Below are positions 1 to 10,507 of a stretch of 64,000 bases of DNA, one piece after another. The position numbers and the translations under genes were made by a program. How positions within the stretch are numbered: position 1 is the stretch's first letter; each line of letters opens with the position of its first letter. Source of the stretch: Arabidopsis thaliana. Taxonomy: Eukaryota > Streptophyta > Magnoliopsida > Brassicales > Brassicaceae. The notes under the pieces were generated by a model that made no database searches, was not told the DNA's origin, and saw only the letters and a program-made list of their open reading frames with translations. The stretch lies in assembly GCF_000001735.4 (NCBI RefSeq), contig NC_003075.7:7627001-7691000 (forward strand). The letters are read 5' to 3'.

Positions 1-1376
1 TATTGGTAATCAACACATGCTTTGTAAAATATATAGATAAGTGATATATAAATAATTTGATTTCTTAAGGGTGTAGAAGTTTTTTTTTTAATTTAAATGT
101 TTGATTGAAAAAAGAAATGGTTATCTGAAAAAATGAGCTCAAAATTTGTTTATTGGGATTTGGTACGATTCATTTCTGTTTATGAGATTTAAAATATTTT
201 TTAATAAAAGTTTTTTTTTTGTTAAAAACGATAAATCAGTATAATATTTTTAATAAAAATTTATTAGTTATATATTTTATTCCTTAAGATATAATTTTAT
301 GTGTATATAAACATTGAAATTGGTGAAATGTATAAAAATTAAATTTTAAACAAAAAATTAGTAAATTTTCACCTTTAGCTATTCAATTCTTCTTATTTAT
401 TATCAAGTATTAGCATGATATAATGGAAGAAATAATATATTATGATTGCTTAAATTCTGTTTAATAATAAAGATAAATTCGTTAAAGAATAAAGGAACGA
501 GTGGGACGTACACAATTTGATACGGGTTCCACAGAATTGCGTAAGTGTGGAAATCTTTAGAAGGATCGAACCAGAGAGCTAACTTCTGTTCTCTATTGCC
601 TTTACCATTAGTAAACACATTTGTTTGCACTGCTAGTTTCCCTTCTTTGTTTCCCAAGAATTCAAAATCAACTTCATCATGTGTGTTTCCCTTCGAAGTC
701 AACTGTTTACCAATACACAAATATATTATATACAAAAGTTAAAATATAACTTTATGTTATCCAGATTAACATGAAATCAGGTCAAGACTAGAACATGGTC
801 TAACCACTACCGACTTATACCGTTTAATTAACTACCATTAAGCCACACGCAAGTTTAAAATTAAAATATGAACAAACAAATGCTAGTAGACATGTTTTTT
901 TTGTAAAAGAATTTCTGTTCAAATTTATGTAAAATGAAAAATAAGATTGCTACAATGCAGAGATAAAATTCAAACTTACATAGAAAGCGGTGACAACGCC
1001 TGAGGTATCTTTTGGAGGCACTTTGATTCTTATTTGGAAGAATCCTGATTCGTAATGATTCTTAGATTCAAAACCAGAACCTGTTTTTGTAGTTTACGTA
1101 GAAATCAATACAAAGGATGGTCTTTAATTCAAACGATTTAAATTTATTAAAAGAAAAATTCAATGGACCTGAAGAATGATCCAATGAAAGCTGAACTTCT
1201 TTCCCTTGGTTAAGTTTCAAGACATTATTTTGTCCCCACGTAACGACGTAGTTATCATCGAAACCTACTTTGCTTTGGTCGATTCCATTAACTTCATAAG
1301 CCCTAGCATCAACCCTAATGATCAAATACAAAACTGAAACAAAACCGAAGATTGAAAGATATTCCATCTTATTCAT
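1..1376 (-). CDS. XTH1: Xyloglucan endotransglucosylase/hydrolase, 5' three exons (partial)
   Basis: Glycoside hydrolase family 16 enzyme that cuts and rejoins xyloglucan chains in the cell wall. Exons read on the minus strand: 1169-1376, 980-1080 and 512-702, with phases matching the neighbouring paralogue exon for exon (exon 2 is 101 nt in both). The last exon, with the XET C-terminal domain, lies left of the window because intron 3 runs off the edge; nothing coding is seen in 1-511. An N-terminal hydrophobic stretch looks like a signal peptide. The active-site strand [11 protein letters not shown] falls at about residues 111-121, with Val where most family members have Ile. The usual N-glycosylation sequon just after it is missing. 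The start could be Met1 or Met4. The symbol rests on recalled gene order (At4g13080); the family call is certain. Confidence 0.9.
778..853 (-). repeat. tRNA-derived SINE-like relic in XTH1 intron 2
   Basis: Read on the minus strand, this has a box-A-like segment (GGCTTAATGGTAG) followed about 35 nt later by a degenerate box-B-like segment (GTTCTAGTCTTGAC). That is the spacing of a tRNA-type Pol III promoter, as in plant SINE heads. There is no clear 3' tail or target-site repeat. Low confidence. Confidence 0.3.
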
Positions 1377-2958
1377 TTTAATTGACCCGTTTGAGTATTT
1401 TTTATATATTTTAGTCCTAGAGCAAAATTCTCTCTTATTTATATAGTTGTGTACTTGTGTATAAAGGATGAATTAGATAGCATTCTAAGTTTGGTAGTTG
1501 AATTGCAATCTTTACAAAATTAATACAATATCTAAATTGAAAATCATATATATGATAGGAGATTTTTTTCCTCAATGCATTCATCCTCATTCAGCATTGA
1601 AATGGTTGTAGACCCTACGATTAATTATTTTAAGTAGCTAATTTTGTATTTAATATACCTAATCCCCCAAAATTCAATTTATGTGATTTTTAGATTTTAA
1701 TTAAGTTATAATTTATACATTAGTAATTGGGTGATTTAAATGTTTTTACTACAAAGAAATGAAGAAGATTGAAAAAAAGATAACAAAAGTATAAGAAAGA
1801 AAATAGAAATCTAACAAAATGATTTAGTACTATACATAATGTGTTATTTTGTTTTAGAGATATCTATATAAATTTGATATCATTAAGAAACAATTTCATG
1901 AAAATAAATTTACAAGGAAAGGATATTAATGGAACAAAGAAAAAAATTTCTAAGAATTACAAAACTTAGAATGTTATTATGACATAAAATATTAAACAAT
2001 TTCTTTCTAATTAACTGTAAATGTAAGATTTATAAGTTTTAGTGGAAATGAGAAAATCATTAATAATATTTCAAATGTAATAAATAAGAAATTAATAAAC
2101 AAAATAATTATTAAAATATTCTAGTCTCAAGACGGGCTAGTGTAAAAATTGATAAAATTGGGTATGATAATAATTTATTTAGAATACCTATGTAAATATA
2201 TAGTCCCATTATTAATATAAATTAATTATCATATAAATTTACAAACATATATAAAAGTTAATATACCATTGTATGTTTTTTTTAAAACAAACTTTGATAG
2301 AGCTTATCTCCAACTTTTATTGTAACAAACAAATTTTCTTTTGTGTTTTGAAAACATAGTAAATATAATTTTCATAAAAATGGCCAATCAATTATGTAAT
2401 TTTTCAGTTTTTAAATATGCATTATACTCATTTTGATAGTATTATATGTTAAATACTGTTGGGTATAATTTTAATTACTTTTGTCCAAACAAAAATGATG
2501 ATGAGGTCATTATTCATAAATTTGAATTTACGTCTATCATTTGTATAAGTGAATTTATCTATAGTTTTTGTAATTTTGGGTCTATTTATTTTTAGATACT
2601 CATTTGTATAAGTGAGTTTTTTTCTTAAATATAAAAATTGCAAGTCTAAAACTACGAAAATTTATACTATCCAAAAAAATAACTTTATTTAGATAAAATC
2701 ATATCTTAATTCATCTTTCTCTAAAATTCTAAGAACTGAAACTATAATTTAAAATTAATATAAAATAATATATGGTCCCAACATTATTAATTTATGGTGG
2801 TTTTACTGTAGTTTATTTATATAAGTATACCTTTGACTAATAAAAAAATATAATATGTATATTAGTATTTAAATTATATATAGTATCATATATGTGTGTA
2901 ATGCTAGAAACCAAGAAGAGAAAAGAAAAAGAATAAAGAAAAAAAAAATATATATATA
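1377..2958. other. XTH1 upstream region, AT-rich, no gene seen
   Basis: About 1.6 kb of AT-rich DNA upstream of XTH1. It should hold the XTH1 promoter; the first 100 bases before the ATG carry TATA-like stretches. No open frame resembles a known protein. A short direct repeat (catttgtataagtga) occurs at about 2538 and 2602. Confidence 0.6.
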
Positions 2959-3493
2959 CAGTTAAACCTCTATAAATTAATAATGTTGGGACTGCAAAAT
3001 TTTATTAATTTAGAGAGGTTTTAATTTATCAATAAATTAATATTTATTAATTTATTGAGAGATTTTCCTAATATAGTAACTTTAAAAAAAAACAAGATAT
3101 TTTTCATTATAAAAAATATCTTTCGAAAATCAATTACAAATACCAAATAATATCATGTCTAGAAAATAACACCAAATTCTTTTGATATAATAACATATTA
3201 GAACTAAATTTCAAATTATAATAGATACAAATTTAAACAAAAAAAATATTACGAATATATTTGAAAGAAATTTCTAATATATAATGTATATATATAGTTG
3301 TACATTTATGCAATTATTAATTTATAATATTGATGGGACCATATATTTATATAGGACTCTCAAAAAAATTATTATCTTATTAATTTATCGATTTGTGTAA
3401 CTTTTTACACTAATCCCAACTCGGGACCGGAAAAATTTATTAATTTATAGAGATTATTAATTTATCGAGTATTAATTTATAGAGGTTTTACTG
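2959..3493. mobile_element. Emigrant-type MITE (pogo/Tc1-mariner superfamily)
   Basis: A 535-bp non-coding element whose ends are inverted repeats starting CAG and continuing roughly TAAACCTCTATAAATTAATA. It is flanked on both sides by TA, the target-site duplication of Tc1/mariner/pogo elements. The length and terminal sequence match the Arabidopsis Emigrant family as I remember it (about 540 bp). The inner parts repeat the motif TTAATTTATAGAGGTTTTA. The element lies between XTH2 and the XTH1 promoter and has no open reading frame, so it would need a transposase supplied from elsewhere. Confidence 0.8.
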
Positions 3494-4534
3494 TATATAT
3501 ATATATATGAAACATAAGCAAGAATTTGAGGTATAATAACTCTCCGAAAATTCTCTTAGATGTTTTGCTCATAATCATCTCTCACATTGGGTGCTCTTTT
3601 GACTTGGGCTGAATACGATTTAATGTCTTATTTTCAAGCATTTTACATATGCTTGCCATCACTACCACTTCGATCTTATGAGATTAGGGTAGCCATTGTA
3701 ATGAGCTGGATAACAAAATGCATGCGTTCTATATGAGGTTTTAAAGATATTAAATCAAATTTGAAGCGCATAAACAACAGAATGAGGAAGACTTTGAGTT
3801 GTCAACTTTGTTGCATGATGATGAGATTTCAAAAAAATAATTTTTTTTGAAAGAGGTTATACTAAATACTCTAATTCTTATCATGTTCAACAACAATTTT
3901 GTTATCTAGGATTGGTATAACTTCCATCCCTGTATTTTACCCCTGGAAATTACACAGCTTATAGTAGACACTTGATAATTGATTGATTTGTTAATCTAGC
4001 TAAGCTGGGAACTAAAAAGGGCAGATAATAACAATTAGGTTCCAATTTCTTCCAGATTAACATCAAATCAACTCAAAATAGAAAAGGAAAAAATAGTCAC
4101 TATGGTAAGTACTCATTGTAAAATGAAGACATGCTTAACCCAACCGCTTAACCCATGCAAGAAGGTCGTGAAAATGCAGATGATTAAAAAAAGTGATGCA
4201 ATGATGGATATTAATTCCTAGCCAAGAAAGAAGATGAAAAGGCAAATGATTTTATTTTTATTTTGCTGAATATTGTTAATGTGCAATTAATATTAAAAAA
4301 AAATCAAAGTTTCATTTCATAAACTCATAACAATCAAAGTTTCATTTCATAAATTCATGACGTGTCACTCAAATGGAAAAAATTCGGTAACTTTCATATA
4401 TATGATTATAGAAATACATTATTATTTTATTATATCTTTTGTTATAGATTAAGGGAACTTTGAAACATATATAAGTTATCAAATGTGTATATTATTTGCC
4501 TTCAATAAAAGTGTGTATGTATTTTTACTATTCA
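3494..4534. other. Intergenic, 3' of XTH2, nothing recognised
   Basis: About 1 kb without a supported gene. It includes the likely XTH2 3' UTR next to 4535 and a tandem duplication at about 4303-4360 in which caaagtttcatttcataaa occurs twice about 30 bases apart. Confidence 0.5.
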
Positions 4535-5870
4535 TCATTGATTCCATCGACATTCACTAGGAGGAACAGGATATCTAGGCCGATCAGAACAATAATCATA
4601 GGTCATGTACTTTGCTCTCACATTCTCCATTACCTTCTGCTCATTTGCACTTAACTGACTATATGTCCTTGTGTTCCACCAGTACCTTGTCGAACCACAA
4701 ACGTTCGCATTATTGCTCTGACCATTTACGTGACAACCATGGTCGGAGAAGCCTTGGTATTGAGCCTTAAATGGAGCATAGGCCCAATTTATCTTTTCTT
4801 TACCACCGCTTGTTGCCCAGTTCTCACCGTTCCACAAACTAGCCACAAGTTGCATGGGCTTTGATGGATAGTTCACACCACTTTTTTTGATATTCTTGAA
4901 TACTCTTATTGGAACTTTGTCCACGTAAAACCTGTTAACAAATCATCCCATAAGTTTGACCTAAATAATTGCATGGGACTTGAAATATAAAGAAGATAGA
5001 TGCATGCAGAGAAAGGAAGTAGAAGAACAAAAAACTTACACAATCTGATACGGATTCCAAAGAATCCCATAAGTGTGGAAACTTGTAGTGGGATCGAACC
5101 AAGGAACAAACTTTTGTTCTCTACCTCCTTGTCCATTGCTAAATACATTTGTTTGAATTGCTATCGGTTTTCCTTGTCTATTCCCCAAGAACTCAAAGTC
5201 AACCTCATCGTGGGTGTCTCCCTTAGAAGTCAACTGTAATTACACAAATATATAAAGAAACAAATTCACAATGATGGAATTCTAAAATCAATGTAATGAA
5301 ATGACAATAGAAAAAAATTTGCATTGAAATGGATAAATACGAACGTACGTAGAAAGCTGTGACAACACCGGCGGAATCTCTTGGAGGCAATTTGATTCTC
5401 ATTTGGAAGAATCCTGATCCGTAGTGGCTTTTAGACTCAAAGCCAGAACCTGTTATATTGTAGCTAGATTATGACAAACTATGTATTTGGATGTTTTGTA
5501 CAAATTTATATATATCGAAAACAATTAAGCTACATAGTCATTTTTGTTACAATAGTTTAGTAAAAAACTAATTAGAAACCTCAAGTATATTCATATAAGA
5601 AAAATGATAGATGATAATACACTCATAAATTTTTAAAACGATGTCGTAGTTTGGAAATTAAAGAAGAAGAAAAAACATTGAACCTGAAGAATAATCCATG
5701 GAGAGCTGAACTTCTTTTCCTTGGTTGAGTTTCAAGATATGATCTTGTCCCCATGTAACGACATAGTTCACATCGAAATCTATAGCTCCACGTCCACGAG
5801 CTCTTGCATTAGCAGTAAACATCAAGAACAATACTGAAACTAATTCAAAACAATATCTTATCCTATTCAT
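4535..5870 (-). CDS. XTH2: Xyloglucan endotransglucosylase/hydrolase
   Basis: Complete GH16 cell-wall enzyme acting on xyloglucan in the apoplast. Minus-strand exons 5684-5870, 5349-5449, 5040-5233 and 4535-4931 give 292 residues, the usual family length. All introns have GT..AG ends. Features: a signal peptide at about residues 1-25; active-site strand [11 protein letters not shown] at residues 104-114, with the nucleophile and acid/base Glu of the ExDxE pattern; and a last exon holding the XET C-terminal domain with four Cys in two pairs near the end. There is no N-glycosylation sequon directly after the catalytic strand, as in XTH1. It is a tandem paralogue of XTH1 in the same orientation, with identical intron positions. 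Symbol from recalled order (At4g13090). Confidence 0.93.
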
Positions 5871-6018
5871 TTTATATGTTACCTTGAGTATATTCTCAGG
5901 GAGAAGAGAGAGCTCCCCTACTTATATTCGTGTGTGTTAGGGGATTAATTAGAGGGTTAGTTAGGTGTTTTTTTCTAAATGGAAGTAATTTTCTAAAATT
6001 CTACCTCGTCAATGTTAA

Positions 6019-6082
6019 CAAAACTACATTTGAACCAAAACTTTGGTCAACAAAACTACATTTGAACCAAAATTTTGGTCAA
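6019..6082. repeat. 32-bp tandem duplication
   Basis: A unit beginning caaaactacatttgaacc is present twice head to tail with period 32 and one visible mismatch. It lies about 150 bp upstream of the XTH2 start codon, so it falls in the promoter. Confidence 0.85.
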
Positions 6083-6207
6083 GAAATTGTTAATAGAAAT
6101 GTTTCCTTTTAACTATTTGGTTACATAAAACCAAAATGAGAATTCTTACCTATAATGACATATCATCATATCTAAAAAATAATAAAAAGTAGCATGCATT
6201 CTCTCTT

Positions 6208-6385
6208 ATATCAATGAATTTTTATTTTGGTCAACATACTAAATTATCATTTGGTATATTAAAAAATCATGATGAACAGAGTTATCGAGAAAACTATTTT
6301 TAGAAATTGGTTATAAAATGACTAGTTTGTCAAAATTTATAAGATATCAATGAATTTTCATTTTGGTGAACATACTAAATTATTA
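6208..6385. repeat. Dispersed direct repeat of about 42 bp in the XTH2 upstream region
   Basis: The segment beginning atatcaatgaatttttattt at about 6208 recurs with few changes at about 6344-6385 (both continue ttttggt.aacatactaaatta). The copies are about 136 bp apart. With the 32-bp tandem repeat next to it, this suggests local duplication in the promoter. Confidence 0.7.
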
Positions 6386-6802
6386 GTATTAAATTTAATA
6401 ACTATTATGGTATAATCAAATCAGATTAAATATATTAAATTCATCAATTTATACTATTATTTTTAATTTATACCTAATTTTTCGTAAAGAAAAAAATGGA
6501 TTGTATCAATGCAAGAAAAAAAGCTAATTGCTATGTACAAAAGGTTTTTTGAAGCTAATAATATGAGAATGTTTTTCACTTAAACTATCATTGATTTTAA
6601 ATGGAACTATAATTCTATCCATTATCAATTTTATTATTATGTTTATTGTACTATTAACAATGGTTGTGAGGTCAACTATGACGAGATATTATGCAAGTGC
6701 ATGATTAAAGTACCTCAATATAATGAAAGGATCAAATCCGCAACCACCAATTAATGTTACATGTCATAAGTTAGATATATATATGGATTGGTCTAAGTAG
6801 AT

Positions 6803-6849
6803 CACGACTTGTGTTTGTGACGTGAATCAAGCAACAAACACAAGTCGTG
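6803..6849. repeat. Perfect 16-bp inverted repeat (hairpin)
   Basis: CACGACTTGTGTTTGT at 6803-6818 is matched exactly by its reverse complement at 6834-6849, leaving a 15-nt loop. No coding sequence covers it. Function unknown; it could be a remnant of a foldback element or form a cruciform. Confidence 0.85.
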
Positions 6850-7135
6850 TACATTGGGAGGAATCAACTTGTAAATACTAACGATTCTATTTCTTGCATT
6901 TAGAATGATGCAAAACACAATAATTAGCAAAATTATTACTTAAGTCGCTAGGTAGAACAAGGTTCAAAGCTTCAAATTAAGTCTTGTGGAAATATGCTAT
7001 TATTCTCATATGGAATGCATTCATTATACCAGAATCTTCTTACCTGCTCTTAAGATGAACGTACGATATTTGATGCTTAACTTGTATATTTGTCATAAAA
7101 GCATACTCTTATTAATTATATTGACATTCAATTGG

Positions 7136-7356
7136 CAAAACATGAAATCTAGCTTGATCAGAAAAATAGTCATAGTTCATATATTTCTCTCCAACATTCT
7201 TGTAGACCATCTGCTCGTAGACGCTTAGCCAATTATACGTCATGGTGTTCCACCAATACATTTATGAACCACAAGCTTTGGAATTGTTACTCACTTCATC
7301 AACGTGACAAACGGAGTCGGAAAAACCTTGGAAATAGGCCTTAAAAAGAGCCTAGG
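7136..7356 (-). pseudogene. Relic of a third XTH gene (last exon)
   Basis: The minus-strand translation matches the last exon of XTH2 over about 70 codons: blocks such as FQGFSD, CHV, SNN, ACGS, YWWNT, YEQ and YMNYDY align in order. The reading frame contains at least one internal stop and there is no upstream exon, so this is a fragment. Similarity stops at about 7356, where LINE-like sequence of the opposite strand begins. It lies about 1.3 kb right of XTH2 in the same orientation, so the locus once had at least three tandem XTH copies. Confidence 0.8.
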
Positions 7357-7361
7357 TTACA

Positions 7362-7520
7362 AAGTTCCCTAGCGGTTACAACAAAGTTAGCTTATCATAG
7401 GACCCGATGCGATATTAATTATAAGAATTTTGAAATAGCAGAGGAAACATTTAATCATTTTTTCTTTGAGTGTCCGCGCTTTCGACAAATCTAGGAATTG
7501 TCTTCAAATTCAGATGGAGT
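7362..7520 (+). mobile_element. LINE fragment (zinc-binding region after reverse transcriptase)
   Basis: One plus-strand frame reads AEETFNHFFFECPRF followed by RQI, the typical E-T-x-x-H-x-x-F-x-C-P signature of the zf-RVT region of plant non-LTR retrotransposons. The preceding residues (RLTTKLAYHR) also fit. A stop follows directly and no reverse transcriptase domain is present, so only a scrap remains. It abuts the broken XTH exon. Confidence 0.6.
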
Positions 7521-7992
7521 TTGCTTTACGGCATAAAACAGAGGTCTAGGATCACTCATATGAAGATCAAAATTGTCTTGAGAGCACATGATCTGGTTCT
7601 TGGAGATGATGATGCTTGGATAATTGAAGACATTCGATAATTGAGAGTAGAAATCTAACAAAGGAGATATACAGGTAAGCCCATAATTTTCAGATTATAT
7701 AATAAAAAAATTTATGATTTGAATTTTTTATTTATTTATTTGAATTTTGTTAGCATAAGAATGTTTACTATATCGATTATTTGAATTAATTGTTTTGACT
7801 ATTCTCCTCATCTATGTATTTGTTATATTTGGTCAAAGTCTTCACATTTGTATTAAAATTATTTCCCAAAAGAGTATTTATATATGTTTTTCTTGTCACT
7901 TGTAATCTATAAAAACGTTCTTCTCTATCCCACATTCAATTTCAAACAGAAATAAGTATTAGATAAACATTATCCTCAAACTTTTTGCAAGC
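7521..7992. other. Intergenic, promoter side of the cysteine-rich peptide gene
   Basis: About 470 bp. The first 140 bp may belong to the LINE scrap. The remainder is AT-rich with a TATA-like run near 7900 and is the likely promoter of the small peptide gene starting at 7993. Confidence 0.4.
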
Positions 7993-8483
7993 ATGGCCAA
8001 ACAATTGTGTTCTTATATGTTCATCTCCATGTTTATTCTCTCAGGTACAAATTCGTATACTAAACACGTTATAAAACTCAAATATAAACTCTTGAGATCG
8101 ATGAGCAGAGACGGTCATTCTTCAATCTTTTTAGAAAACTAGTGAAACATATAATTATCTAGAGTTACGAAAATGAGTAGATGATTAGTTATGGGATGAT
8201 CAATTGGCATCTAAATATTGTTTTTAAAAACTATGCTTTTTTTGTTTATTTAATATACTCAATTTTATTTGTAAGCGTTTTAAAATATTATTTGTTGTTA
8301 GCTTTTTTGGCTTTGCCAAGTGCAGAGGGAGGAGCGACTATAAAAAAATGTGTTGTGGACGTGAAACTTAGCAAGCCATGCACTTTTCAAGAATGCCAAC
8401 CACTTTGTCTTCAAAAGTATAACGGGAATGGCCTTTGTCCCGGAGATGACAACAATATTTGCGCTTGTGTTTACAATTGCTAA
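7993..8483 (+). CDS. Small secreted cysteine-rich peptide (LCR/defensin-like)
   Basis: Two exons, 7993-8044 and 8302-8483, with GT..AG splice sites and phase 1, give a 77-residue precursor. The first exon encodes almost the whole signal peptide (MAKQLCSYMFISMFILS) and the second encodes the mature peptide, the standard gene structure of plant LCR/defensin-like peptides. The mature part has eight cysteines ending C-x-C-x3-C, which would form a compact disulfide-bonded fold in the apoplast. By position it should be At4g13095, possibly LCR37; I am not sure of the symbol. The long second-exon open frame extends upstream into the intron, but the ATG there lacks a signal peptide, so the spliced form is preferred. 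Confidence 0.85.
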
Positions 8484-9546
8484 GCTAATTAGAGATATCT
8501 CTCGTATGTTATAAACTACACCTATAACTTTCAAGGATGAATGAAAATATCATTTAAGAATATACTCTGGTAATTCTTAAAATCATTTCATGAGACTAAA
8601 TATCTTCCCAGCTCCTTCACAAATTAAAAGGCTCGTTTAAATTTAAATCTCTAAAGTAAGCCTTTTTTTTTTTGAATTGGATGTAAAATTTTATTCAACC
8701 AAAAAGCCTCTTTATCTTTATAATAAATGCAACAGTTTGTTTAAAGTGTTAGATGAAAAACAGAGAATGTACTTATGAGAAGCTAATGTTTAGCAGCTTG
8801 CTTATGATGGAGGATGCTTTTACTTAGTTATGATCTCCAGTGTCTCTGATTGAACTGATTCTATGGCGCACATTCTTGTCAATTAGCTTAATGACGCGAT
8901 TCGTTGTTGAGCTGAGTTCTCGGTGGCGTCTTACTATCCTCTGAAGTAAGCCTGGTTTTGATTTATGAATCATAAGAGAGGCATTCAAGGAGACTACAAA
9001 ACACTCAGTTCTAGCGAAAGAAATCATCCATATTTGAAATTTAGAAGATGTTGTATTTAAAACATATATAACTTAGTCAGATTAAATGTATGTTAATTCT
9101 TTCAACCAACGAAAACTATAGGGCTAAGGATATTGAATTAGCAATACTTTTCACCAAGAAAATCAAATGATGGTGGTTCTCAAGGGTTATTCTGGACGTT
9201 ATAATTGGTTCATCATAATACTAGCTAGGTGTTTTTTTTTCCTCTTATCAACCTGGTAATTTCAGAACTAGTGTTTTTAAAAAAAACTTGAACAAAATAG
9301 ATAAGAAAGCAAATCATGATAGTCATTATGCAGATTGTAAAATGTCGTCATGATATCGGTTAATAGAGTAACCATCATGTCTTTCTTTCTACGACGATTT
9401 CGAATGTCAATATGGGAACTTAGTCTCATTTTTGGGTTTTGGCCTTTGATTAAGCATTGTTGTGAAGGTTCATTGTTTGAGATTCACAAACAAACAAGTG
9501 AAGAAAAGTACACTTTAAATGATATAAAATTGCAAAAGAAGCTAAC
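8484..9546. other. Intergenic, no supported gene
   Basis: About 1.06 kb between the peptide gene and the 3' end of the RING gene. A 67-codon open frame on the minus strand (8824-9027) is richer in G+C than its surroundings and may be an old retroelement or gene piece, but I recognise no family. A poly-T run sits near 8665. Confidence 0.4.
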
Positions 9547-10507
9547 CTAGAAAATATCAAGAACTTGTAAAATGGCAGTGTTACATAGTGGACAGTTTCC
9601 TCTCTGTACCCAAAGCTCTCTCGAACACAATCTACAAAACGTATGTCCGCAAGGTATAAAAGCCGCACCTTTACTCCTTACCATACACACGCAACAACCC
9701 AACTCCGCTGCCCCCGTCACCGCCACCGCCTCTCCTCCCCCGTCGCAGCCATCTCTTCCCTCCACTTCCACCTCGTCTCGCGCGCTGAGTTCATACATAT
9801 GTCCATCATTATCCTCCAACAACTCCATTAGAGACATCCTCGGTGGCTGCATTTCCTAATTAGATAAAAAATTATAAGAAAGCTTAAACTTAATTGTTCT
9901 GATACCACATTAGAGTTTTGTTAATATAATCTCATTAATAGTTAATTAGAAACAGAGGATATATATGAAGTTTAACCGTCTAACTAACTAACTAACTAAC
10001 TAACTTACTAAGTAACTAACTAATACACACTAATACCTCTCTCTCCGCCGCCAACACGGTGCCTAGCCGGAGCCTTCCTTCTCGCTCCGCCGCTTCCTCT
10101 GCTGCGTCGCTGACGTCACGACTGCTCCGGTTTGTCTCCGAGTTAGTGAGGAGGAATCCAAGGCGGTTAAATCGGTGGCTGTCGTTATCCGGAGTAAGAA
10201 TATGATTATCCAAGGTAGGGATAGGATTAGACGAGATCCAACCAGTAGCGGTGCGTTTAAGACGGAGCTTATCCCGGAGAGATTTCCAAGCGGTTTTATC
10301 ACGGCGACGCTCTCTTCTCATCACGTCAAGTAAACTACTACTAGAGTGATTCCTCACCGGAGTTGTCGGCGTAGTAAGAGATCGGAAACTGCTCGTTTCA
10401 GCCATCAGAATATCTTCTAAAGTCACTGAGCTCCGGCCATTCTCCACTGTTGACATTCGATCTAATAACGTCACTCTCAGCCTATCTCCACCGTCCATTT
10501 GAATCAT
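9547..10507 (-). CDS. RING-HC finger protein, probable E3 ubiquitin ligase
   Basis: Two exons, 10037-10507 and 9547-9855, encode 259 residues. The C-terminal end carries a C3HC4 RING: CCVCMV, then CGHTFCRLC, then CPLC. RING-HC domains at the extreme C-terminus usually recruit E2 enzymes for ubiquitin transfer. The N-terminal half has a basic, Arg-rich stretch (MRRERRRDKTAWKSLRDKL) and many Ser/Thr, probably disordered. The ATG at 10507 is the first in a frame lacking a signal peptide; the open frame continues upstream, but that part is AT-rich and looks like 5' UTR. Intron 1 holds a CTAA microsatellite. Probably At4g13100. Substrates are unknown. Confidence 0.88.
9981..10023. repeat. (CTAA)n microsatellite in the RING gene intron
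   Basis: A run of taac/ctaa tetranucleotides, interrupted near its right end, lies just inside the 5' splice site of the intron. Confidence 0.85.

Noticed and set aside
9572-9859. 95-codon plus-strand open frame, Pro/Ser rich
   Set aside because: Mirror of the RING gene's second exon; the minus strand has the intact C3HC4 pattern.
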